Assembly (NCBI RefSeq): GCF_033971885.1
Contig: NZ_JALBUS010000002.1
Coordinates: 138,954-202,953 of the forward strand
DNA length: 64,000 nucleotides
From: Absicoccus intestinalis
Lineage (GTDB): Bacteria > Bacillota_I > Bacilli_A > Erysipelotrichales > Erysipelotrichaceae
Direction of reading: 5' to 3'
Shown here piece after piece: positions 34,386 to 41,196 of this stretch; position 1 is the first letter of the stretch; every line of letters starts with the position of its first letter. The notes beneath the pieces are model-generated. The model was not told where the DNA came from, made no database searches, and saw only the letters and a program-made list of their open reading frames with translations. The translations under genes and the position numbers were made by a program.

Positions 34386-36311
34386 ATGAACAATCAGAAT
34401 CAAAGACAGAGGTATTTTCGGATATGGACAATCATATTAATTGTGTTATTGATCTTTGATTGGGTCGTTGTCCCAATGATCTCTGGAGCACATACAAAAG
34501 AAACATCCTATTCTAACTTTTTGAATAAGGTAGAAGATCGTCAAGTCAAGGAAGTACAAATTGAAGATAATATCATTTATTATACATTGAAAAAAGATGA
34601 TGCCACCACGTATCAGACAGGTGAAATGAACGATGCCAAGTTGGTGGATCGTTTGGAAGATAATGGTGTAGAGTTTTCACAACGCATTCATCAAAAATCT
34701 TGGTTGGATAATCCATTTCTCAATTTCTTGATTCTTTTCTTGTTGCCAATCATTTTAATGACTTGGTTGTTGCGACGAAGCATGAAACGATTCCAAGATA
34801 AAATGGGTGGCGGTAATACATTTACGTTTACACCAGGTGGTAACGAAGATGATGACAATAATGGATTTGGTGGCTTTGGCAGCTTTGGTGGTCTAGGCAA
34901 TTTAGGAAAATCCAATGCCAAAGTATATGAAGGTAAAAAGACCGGTATCACATTTAAGGATGTGGCTGGTCAAGAAGAAGCAAAAGAAAATTTAAAAGAA
35001 ATCGTGGATTTTTTAAATAATCCGAAGAAATATACAGATATTGGTGCCACGATGCCAAAAGGTGCTTTATTGGTTGGTCCGCCAGGAACAGGCAAAACTC
35101 TATTAGCGAAAGCCGTTGCTGGTGAAGCAGGCGTCCCATTTTTCTCGATTTCCGGTTCCGAATTTGTGGAAATGTTCGTAGGTCGTGGTGCCGCCAAAGT
35201 ACGGGATTTGTTTACGCAAGCACGTAAAAAAGCGCCTTGTATCGTTTTTATCGATGAGATCGATACCATTGGTAAGCGGCGTGATGGTGCTGCATCCATG
35301 GGCGGTAATGATGAACGGGAACAAACATTGAACCAATTACTCGCTGAAATGGATGGTTTTGATGGATCTAAAGGTGTTGTTCTTTTAGCTGCAACCAACC
35401 GTCCAGAAATCTTAGATCCCGCTTTGACACGTCCAGGTCGTTTTGATCGTCGTATTCCTGTTGAATTGCCTGACTTAGCAGGTCGTGAAGCCATCTTGCG
35501 TCTGCATGCACAAAAAATCAAACATTCACCAGATATTGATTTCAATGTAGTGGCGCGTGCTGCTGCCGGTTCAAGTGGTGCAGATCTTGCCAATATCATC
35601 AATGAAGGGGCTTTATTAGCGGTTCGTGATGGTCGTCATCAAGTGATCCAACGTGATTTGGAAGAAGCCATTGAAATTGTCATTGCCGGTGAGCAAAAGA
35701 AAGGTGCGGTCATTTCGCCAAAAGAGAAATTGATCGTATCGTATCATGAAATTGGTCATGCCCTGGTTGCCGCAAAATCAAAGAATTCAGCTCCTGTTCA
35801 TAAGATCACGATCATTCCAAGAACCAAAGGGGCTTTGGGATATACGATGCAAGTGGAAGAAGACGAACAAAATTTATTATCGAAAGATGAATTATACAGT
35901 CGTATTGTTACGTATACAGCTGGTCGAGCTGCCGAAGAATTGATTTTCCATAATTATACTTCGGGTGCTTCCAATGATATTGAACAAGCAACCAAATTAG
36001 CACGGGCGATGATCACTCGATTTGGTATGAGTGAAAACTTTGATATGACCGCCCTAGAAACTGTATCGAATCAATATCTAGGTGGCGATACCAGTCTAGC
36101 TTGTTCTTCTGAAACCGCTGCAAAAGTAGATGAAGAAGTCATTGCCTTGATTCGAAGGGCTCATCAAGAAGCGCTACAAATCTTAAAAGACAATATGCCT
36201 AAGCTACATGAATTGGCAAAATACTTATATGAAAAGGAAACGATCACAGGTGAACAATTTATGTATATCTTAAACAAGCCTGCTGAGATCCCAACCAATT
36301 CCGCTCATTAA
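34386..36311 (+). CDS. ftsH: FtsH, ATP-dependent membrane zinc protease
   Basis: A 641-residue protease. Two transmembrane helices (about 12-33 and 111-130) flank an outer domain; then come the AAA+ domain (Walker A GPPGTGKT at 231-238, Walker B IVFIDEID, SRH with RPGRFDRR) and an M41 domain with H454-E-I-G-H458. The motif is HEIGH where most FtsH have HEAGH. A Gly/Asn-rich linker (about 141-177) between TM2 and the AAA+ domain is longer than usual. FtsH degrades misassembled membrane proteins and regulators. The start at 34386 follows AGGAGG; a frame from 34308 would run through the promoter and CIRCE. Confidence 0.96.
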   Translation: MNNQNQRQRYFRIWTIILIVLLIFDWVVVPMISGAHTKETSYSNFLNKVEDRQVKEVQIEDNIIYYTLKKDDATTYQTGEMNDAKLVDRLEDNGVEFSQRIHQKSWLDNPFLNFLILFLLPIILMTWLLRRSMKRFQDKMGGGNTFTFTPGGNEDDDNNGFGGFGSFGGLGNLGKSNAKVYEGKKTGITFKDVAGQEEAKENLKEIVDFLNNPKKYTDIGATMPKGALLVGPPGTGKTLLAKAVAGEAGVPFFSISGSEFVEMFVGRGAAKVRDLFTQARKKAPCIVFIDEIDTIGKRRDGAASMGGNDEREQTLNQLLAEMDGFDGSKGVVLLAATNRPEILDPALTRPGRFDRRIPVELPDLAGREAILRLHAQKIKHSPDIDFNVVARAAAGSSGADLANIINEGALLAVRDGRHQVIQRDLEEAIEIVIAGEQKKGAVISPKEKLIVSYHEIGHALVAAKSKNSAPVHKITIIPRTKGALGYTMQVEEDEQNLLSKDELYSRIVTYTAGRAAEELIFHNYTSGASNDIEQATKLARAMITRFGMSENFDMTALETVSNQYLGGDTSLACSSETAAKVDEEVIALIRRAHQEALQILKDNMPKLHELAKYLYEKETITGEQFMYILNKPAEIPTNSAH

Positions 36312-36337
36312 GACGTTGATATTCAACGTCTTTTTTT
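36310..36337 (+). terminator. Terminator of ftsH (also carries the next gene's -35)
   Basis: Perfect 10-bp stem AAGACGTTGA / TCAACGTCTT, loop TAT, then seven T. Confidence 0.9.
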
Positions 36338-36353
36338 CTATGATAAAGCCATG
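36316..36353 (+). promoter_or_regulatory. Leaderless promoter of the DUF5131/DUF4186 gene
   Basis: -35 TTGATA (36316-36321) inside the ftsH terminator hairpin, 17-bp spacer, -10 TATGAT (36339-36344), 6 nt, ATG at 36351. No Shine-Dalgarno. Confidence 0.7.
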
Positions 36354-36944
36354 AAAATACTTCAGGTTGATCAGCCTCAATCGATTGATTTTGATACCGA
36401 TGTTTTAGGATGTATAGCAGGTCCAAACTGTGATTTTTCATGGATCTTAGATATTCGTGATCAATGCATAAAGAAAAAAATTCTATTTCGTTTTCTTTCC
36501 ACCGGTCCTGCTTTGATCAAAGATGGAAAGATCTATTCTATTCCCAAAAATCAACAGGTTTCTCAAGCAAGAAAAGCACAGATCGACTATTCGCCCAATG
36601 AAGATTTATTTTGTCGTTTGTCTCATTCACAATTTCGATCTTCCTTCTATTTGCGACCAAAAGATCGAACTTATATCCAACAAAAAGGATGGGAAACGAT
36701 TGATGAACATGCTCATGATTTTATTGCAGCTCGCCTAGGTCCGGCCATTCCGTATCATGATGGCAAACAAACGCCAATGAAAGGACATCCGGTTTTTTTA
36801 GCACAACATGCCACGGGTACTTGTTGTCGAAATTGCTTATATAAATGGCATCAGATTCCCAAAGAAAAAGACCTGACCGATAAGGAACAAGACTATATCT
36901 GTCAGGTCATCATGGATTGGTTATTTCGCCAAATGTCCAAATAA
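36351..36944 (+). CDS. DUF5131 C-terminal remnant fused to DUF4186
   Basis: A 197-residue protein in two parts. Residues 1-80 (GCIAGPNCDFSWILDIRDQC, FRFLSTGPALIKDGKIY, SQARKAQID) match only the C-terminal end of DUF5131 (phage Gp37/Gp68-like) proteins. Residues 85-195 are DUF4186, with RLSHSQFRSSFYL, DEHAHDFIAARLGPAIPYHDGKQTPMKGHPVF, AQHATGTCC and CLYKWHQIPKEK. No function is established for either family. The DUF4186 Cys/His cluster (C-C-R-N-C and H-x-T-G-T) could bind metal. The gene has its own promoter in the ftsH terminator and no ribosome site. Convergent with the Cna-B gene. Confidence 0.8.
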   Translation: MKILQVDQPQSIDFDTDVLGCIAGPNCDFSWILDIRDQCIKKKILFRFLSTGPALIKDGKIYSIPKNQQVSQARKAQIDYSPNEDLFCRLSHSQFRSSFYLRPKDRTYIQQKGWETIDEHAHDFIAARLGPAIPYHDGKQTPMKGHPVFLAQHATGTCCRNCLYKWHQIPKEKDLTDKEQDYICQVIMDWLFRQMSK

Positions 36945-36965
36945 AAAGAGCATTCGCTCTTTTTA
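36943..36965. terminator. Bidirectional terminator
   Basis: AAAAAGAGC / GCTCTTTTT with loop ATTC, between two converging genes. Confidence 0.88.
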
Positions 36966-38516
36966 TTATTCGTTTTGTTTTCGTTTTAAGGCAACGAGAA
37001 TCACGATGACTACAATGGCTGCAGCTCCAACGCCGATATATAATCCTGTATTGGTTTGGGTTCCCGTATTGGTTCCCGATGTTGTTTGCGTATTTTCAGC
37101 AATATAAGTATTTGTCAACGTATAGCCATCCACATCACCACGATAATGGCTCAATGCCTTTTCTTTGATGGTATAGGAATATGCCTTTCCATTCTCATCG
37201 TTTTTTGGCAATCCATCAAATTCAAATGTCCATTCATCACTGCTACCTTGGACTTCCATGGCTTTAAATTGTTTATTGTTGGCATATAAGATGACCGTTA
37301 CAGTTTTAGGCCGTTGTTTATTTTTATCGGAATCGTCTTTCCATACGATCTTGCCTTGCACATTCACTGTTTCATCGGCATTATCTGTCGCCAATACTTC
37401 AGTATCCTTCGATGGATCAACCACTAAGATATTATTTTGTTGGACATTTTCCACATTCACTTCAATATTGTTTTGTTTCAATTCAATATTTGTTTGACTA
37501 TTGTTGGTAGTTGTCGATTCACTATCGGATTTCGTCGTCGATTCACTGTCTGATTTCGTATCCGAAGTCGTCGTGGAATCTTCATTAGACTTTGTATCCG
37601 TGGTTGATTCTGTACTTGTTGTATCGGCAGTCATATCTACATCGATATATTTCACTGTCGCATTGGATTTCTTATTGGTCTTTACCTCACTTGTAAAGTT
37701 TTCAACGGGTTCCACTTCAACCGAGTAATTGACTTCTTCCTTTTGTTCTTCATCGGCATACTTTGGTTCTTGTCCAAATGTAAATTTCCAATCACTGCCC
37801 TTTACTTCATACGAATCACCAGTTGGTTGCCCATTGGCTAATAAACTGACTTTGACTTCTTCTGGTTTCTGAGAATCCTTAATGTCTGTATCCCAATCAA
37901 TGACACCTTGTAACGATACAGTTTTTACAGTGGTATCATCTAAAGTAAGAGTGATATCCTTGGTTTCGGTTGTATCATCTTGTGATGATGTTTTCTCCGT
38001 TAGTGTTGTATCTGCTTCATTGTCTTGATTCTCTTGATCCGTCACTTCTGTTTCATTATCTTGATTCGTAGAATCATCCGTTGTTTGTTCTTTTTGCACT
38101 TGGACATCTTTTATAATTGTATCCTTCTGAACGGTAAATGGAATCGTCACGGAATGTGTACCTGCTGAAATATCTTCACTTTTCAATGTCAGTTCACTGA
38201 CTTGACCTTTATTATCGGTCGTTTCCACTTCAGCCACTTGACCATCGATCTTTACCTCATCTTCTTGCACATCAATATTTGGCAAGTTCAAGGTTAAATC
38301 CGTACCATCGAAATTTACATCATTCAGTTCCATGACCAATTGATCATTGATAGTTACTTTTGTATCGTCTTCGATTGGTGTTTCATCTTTTAGAAGTTGA
38401 ACCGTACCCGCTTCATTATAATTTGTGGTTTCTTGCGCATAAATTGGAACACTACCAAAATTGGAACATACCATTGTTGCAGCAAATAAAAGACCCATTA
38501 CATGTTTTCTGTTCAT
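36966..38516 (-). CDS. Cna-B domain surface protein with Ser/Thr/Asp-rich linkers
   Basis: A 516-residue secreted protein. Signal peptide (1-28, ending IYAQ), an N-terminal β-rich segment (about 30-140), an acidic Asp/Thr/Gln linker (about 140-185), a first Cna-B-like domain (about 195-285), a Ser/Thr/Asp linker (about 290-335) and a second, clearer Cna-B domain (about 385-470, VNVQGKIVWKDDSDKNKQRP). The tail has T/G/N repeats, TQTNTG, a hydrophobic helix (about 490-510) and KRKQNE. It is anchored in the membrane or by a sortase that reads a non-LPxTG signal. It is much shorter than the adhesin at 6865-10215 and shares only domain type. Confidence 0.85.
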   Translation of the reverse strand: MNRKHVMGLLFAATMVCSNFGSVPIYAQETTNYNEAGTVQLLKDETPIEDDTKVTINDQLVMELNDVNFDGTDLTLNLPNIDVQEDEVKIDGQVAEVETTDNKGQVSELTLKSEDISAGTHSVTIPFTVQKDTIIKDVQVQKEQTTDDSTNQDNETEVTDQENQDNEADTTLTEKTSSQDDTTETKDITLTLDDTTVKTVSLQGVIDWDTDIKDSQKPEEVKVSLLANGQPTGDSYEVKGSDWKFTFGQEPKYADEEQKEEVNYSVEVEPVENFTSEVKTNKKSNATVKYIDVDMTADTTSTESTTDTKSNEDSTTTSDTKSDSESTTKSDSESTTTNNSQTNIELKQNNIEVNVENVQQNNILVVDPSKDTEVLATDNADETVNVQGKIVWKDDSDKNKQRPKTVTVILYANNKQFKAMEVQGSSDEWTFEFDGLPKNDENGKAYSYTIKEKALSHYRGDVDGYTLTNTYIAENTQTTSGTNTGTQTNTGLYIGVGAAAIVVIVILVALKRKQNE

Positions 38517-38550
38517 AATAAATAAAGCTCCTTCTTTATTTCATTATACT

Positions 38551-38580
38551 AAAAAAAAAGCATTGGATACAACCAATGCT
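38551..38580 (-). terminator. Terminator of trxA
   Basis: Reverse strand AGCATTGG / CCAATGCT, loop TTGTAT, then nine T. Confidence 0.9.
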
Positions 38581-38587
38581 TAATGGA

Positions 38588-38899
38588 TCATAGATTATTT
38601 TCAACAAATTCAAGTACTTTTGGTTCTGGAATAAATCCTGAAAAAGCATTCACTTGTTCGCCTTTTTTAAATAAGATCACCGTAGGAACAGCCATGATAC
38701 CAAATTTTTCGGCTAAGTCACTAGATTCATCCACATCCACAGATACAACTTTGCACTTTCCTGCAAGTTTTTCTGACACGCTACTCATGATTGGGGCCAA
38801 CATTTTACATGGGCCGCACCAAGTTGCTGAAAAATCTACTAAAACAGCGTCTTCTTTCATTAATGCATTGAATTGTTCTGTATTTACTTTGTTCACCAT
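38588..38899 (-). CDS. trxA: Thioredoxin
   Basis: A 103-residue classical thioredoxin: ATWCGPCKMLAP active site (C-G-P-C at about 28-31), buried Asp in VLVDFSA, cis-Pro in VPTVILF, and the closing GFIPEPKVLEFV. It reduces protein disulfides with electrons from thioredoxin reductase, whose gene lies at 49344-50270. GGAGG precedes the ATG. Single gene with its own terminator. Confidence 0.96.
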   Translation of the reverse strand: MVNKVNTEQFNALMKEDAVLVDFSATWCGPCKMLAPIMSSVSEKLAGKCKVVSVDVDESSDLAEKFGIMAVPTVILFKKGEQVNAFSGFIPEPKVLEFVENNL

Positions 38900-38952
38900 A
38901 TTAGAAATCCTCCTATTGTTAAAGATATTGTAACCAATGGGAAATTCGATGT

Positions 38953-39807
38953 CTATTCATTTGCTTCAGGCCATTTATCTTGGATAAAAGTCAGTGTTTT
39001 TTGAAAGGCATCTTGCCTTGCTTTCTGACAATGTTTGGGATAATTTCTCTCAATTTGGGATATCCGACGATACAATAAACGATCTCGATTGAAGGCTTTT
39101 GGCGGCAATATCGCATGGCTGACCATTTGATAATGTAGATGTCGAGCACCATATCGATAATCATGATCTTGTAAACGACGCACGATTTGACGACATGCAT
39201 ATTCACTCGGCAAGACGACATCGTTTTGTGAAGAAAGCAAGAGAATCGGACATTGACATTTTTCTACGGGAATGATCATTTCTTCTCTCAATCCGTAGGT
39301 CAAACATTGTTCATACCGATCGACCGTATGAAATTCATGACTACATTTCATCTCTTTCGCAACTTGTTTCCACATCTTTGTTTCTGGTTTTAATAAAGGC
39401 AATGGCAATCCTTTATATAAGATCGTCATGGTCGTTGGTTTGATCGATAATGGTTGATATAAAATATGGAATGGATTGACCCCAATCACAAGATCAATAT
39501 CTTCTGGATAGTGACTGGCTACCCCTAGGGCAACACTGCCTCCGAGTCCCCATCCCCATAAGCCTACATGTTCATAGCCTTGGGCGTGCATGGTTTCGGC
39601 AACAAAAGAAATATCATCCAAAGAAATTTCTCGTCCTGGTTCAATAAAATCAAGCGCCAATGTATCCATTTTCGCTTCTGTAAATGCTTTCGCAATCGCA
39701 TCATTACGCATGGTACTTAATATGATCAATATAGAGGTGTTGGATGCCTTTCCCTGATAGTACCGAGCAGAGAAGCCATCTTCATCAAATTTATAATTGA
39801 ATTTCAT
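38953..39807 (-). CDS. Alpha/beta hydrolase fold protein lacking the nucleophile serine
   Basis: A 284-residue α/β hydrolase relative (dienelactone/BAAT-like layout). The elbow reads G85-W-G87-L-G89-G, so Gly stands where Ser is expected; the codon is GGA. The probable acid (Asp196 in LLSSQNDVVLPS) and His231 (VSHAILP) are kept. It may be a non-catalytic binding protein or use another residue. A consensus -35 TTGACA (39837-39842) lies 17 bp before a weak GAAGAT, itself 6 nt before the ATG. A partial AAGAAG could be a poor ribosome site. I cannot name a substrate. Confidence 0.8.
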   Translation of the reverse strand: MKFNYKFDEDGFSARYYQGKASNTSILIILSTMRNDAIAKAFTEAKMDTLALDFIEPGREISLDDISFVAETMHAQGYEHVGLWGWGLGGSVALGVASHYPEDIDLVIGVNPFHILYQPLSIKPTTMTILYKGLPLPLLKPETKMWKQVAKEMKCSHEFHTVDRYEQCLTYGLREEMIIPVEKCQCPILLLSSQNDVVLPSEYACRQIVRRLQDHDYRYGARHLHYQMVSHAILPPKAFNRDRLLYRRISQIERNYPKHCQKARQDAFQKTLTFIQDKWPEANE

Positions 39808-39859
39808 AATTTCATCTTCTTGTATTGCCTATTATTTGTCAATGAACAAAAGTTTCAAT

Positions 39860-40204
39860 TTATCTAAAATGAATAACATAGTCTATTGTTTGATTATTAT
39901 CAGGATATAGATGATAATTGATCTGTTCATACAATTCTGGATCATAAGATACATGAATTTTAATATGTTGGCCATCATGGACTTGTTTGGTCTTTGTTGT
40001 CATCTGTATGCTTTTCACAAATTGCATTTCTACTTCATTGGTCTGATCAAATTGTTTTATTAAATTTTTGTTCACATGAATCGATTCAATTTGATTGCCT
40101 TCATATTTTACTTGTACATACTCTTTGAGATCGATCGGTTTAGCATCTTGACTGTAAGTACAACCAACTAAGAAAAAAATGAGAATGAATAATCGTTTCC
40201 ACAT
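39860..40204 (-). CDS. Small lipoprotein of unknown function
   Basis: A 114-residue protein with a short signal sequence and lipobox LVGC (Cys15), followed by about 100 polar residues of mixed β character (VQVKYEGNQIESIHVN, HIKIHVSYD). It should be lipid-anchored on the outer membrane face after processing by Lgt (gene at 50352). I recognise no domain. It has no Shine-Dalgarno; TATAAT lies 6 nt upstream of the ATG, predicting a leaderless mRNA. Between the nuclease and the hydrolase pseudoenzyme, all on the same strand. Confidence 0.75.
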   Translation of the reverse strand: MWKRLFILIFFLVGCTYSQDAKPIDLKEYVQVKYEGNQIESIHVNKNLIKQFDQTNEVEMQFVKSIQMTTKTKQVHDGQHIKIHVSYDPELYEQINYHLYPDNNQTIDYVIHFR

Positions 40205-40216
40205 AGATTCATTATA
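40202..40216 (-). promoter_or_regulatory. Leaderless promoter of the lipoprotein gene
   Basis: Reverse strand -10 TATAAT (40211-40216), 6 nt (GAATCT), ATG at 40204. The T-run of the nuclease terminator occupies the -35 region. Confidence 0.65.
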
Positions 40217-40233
40217 GCTTAAAATTCAGAAAG

Positions 40234-40260
40234 AAAAAAACAACCCATACCTATGGGTTG
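40234..40260 (-). terminator. Terminator of the nuclease gene
   Basis: Reverse strand CAACCCATA / TATGGGTTG, then seven T. It overlaps the stop codon. Confidence 0.85.
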
Positions 40261-41147
40261 CAGTTTTTACAAGGTCGATATCCTTCACTGATGATTGTTT
40301 CACGAGAATCTGTTGATGTGATTTTATTATTTTCACTCATTCGTTTTACACTGAAGCAATCGGGTCGATGAAAGACATGAGTGTTTGGATTTAATATATA
40401 TGTCGTACTTGTTGTTTCGGTTTGTGTTTCTGTACTTGTAGTTTCCGTTTCAATTTGTGTATTCGTTTCTGTACTCGTATTTTCCGTACGATGACTATCA
40501 CCGGTTGCATAATCAATGGTAATGCCCGGTTGGACATTATAGACAAATACATTAAACGATAGATTTTGGTCCTCGATCGATAAGGCTTCCATATGGACTC
40601 CATGGGCAACTAGATCATTTCCTTCATAGATGGGTGTTACTCGATAGAGGACATGATGATGGGTGGATCGTATATAATCAGCGACCTGATTTTCAAATGG
40701 TAACATACCGTCAACATTCATATATCGGGTTCCTGTAATTAAGTTATATTTATTCGCATTTTGTCCACTCAACATATATGCAATCAAATGACAACGATTG
40801 TATAAATAATGATCTTCAATCAAATCATCGTACCGGATGGTATGCCATCCACTGGGTTTGATCATTCCGATGGATCCGCGTTTCTTGGTTGGCATGGTCT
40901 CTTTGCCTAAAATAGCTTGGGCTTGATGACACCGCCCCCATTCATCCCATTTGGAGTACGATTGATACACAGTGGTTGATTTTTCTTCATCAGTAAACGA
41001 TGGAACATTGTCATCCACTTCTACATAGGGCGTACCGGAATAAGCAGGAATCGTTGATAGATCGATATCGCCTTCTTGGGCATGTACACAAGCCGTACTA
41101 AAAAATAAAAGCAGGGAACAAAATAATATAATAAATCTCTTTCTCAT
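40251..41147 (-). CDS. Secreted DNA/RNA non-specific endonuclease (EndA/streptodornase type)
   Basis: A 298-residue ββα-metal nuclease. Signal sequence (1-23, ...FFSTACVHAQ, cleavable or a poor lipobox), then the catalytic region GWHTIRYDD, YNRCHLIAYMLSG (catalytic His) and NKYNLITGTRYMNVDGMLPFEN (metal Asn), and VYNVQPGITIDYATG. A Thr/Glu-rich linker leads to a C-terminal Cys/His module (FHRPDCFSV ... PCKNCNP), common in Firmicute nucleases. The start at 41147 (MRKRF) gives a proper signal peptide; an in-frame ATG at 41267 overlaps the neighbour's terminator. The -10 box lies 6 nt upstream and there is no ribosome site. Confidence 0.9.
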   Translation of the reverse strand: MRKRFIILFCSLLLFFSTACVHAQEGDIDLSTIPAYSGTPYVEVDDNVPSFTDEEKSTTVYQSYSKWDEWGRCHQAQAILGKETMPTKKRGSIGMIKPSGWHTIRYDDLIEDHYLYNRCHLIAYMLSGQNANKYNLITGTRYMNVDGMLPFENQVADYIRSTHHHVLYRVTPIYEGNDLVAHGVHMEALSIEDQNLSFNVFVYNVQPGITIDYATGDSHRTENTSTETNTQIETETTSTETQTETTSTTYILNPNTHVFHRPDCFSVKRMSENNKITSTDSRETIISEGYRPCKNCNP

Positions 41148-41162
41148 AAAAAAAGTATACCA
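41145..41162 (-). promoter_or_regulatory. Leaderless promoter of the nuclease gene
   Basis: Reverse strand extended -10 TG-G-TATACT (-10 at 41154-41159), 6 nt of T, ATG at 41147. The -35 region falls in the terminator hairpin of the glycyl radical enzyme gene. Confidence 0.65.
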
Positions 41163-41165
41163 CAT

Positions 41166-41196
41166 AAAAAAGTCATAATTCATCGAACTATGACTT
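41166..41196 (-). terminator. Terminator of the glycyl radical enzyme gene
   Basis: Reverse strand 12-bp stem AAGTCATAGTTC / GAATTATGACTT (one G-T), loop GAT, then six T. Confidence 0.85.

Noticed and set aside
34970..35602. 210-codon reverse-strand frame
   Set aside because: It is antisense to the conserved AAA+ domain of FtsH.
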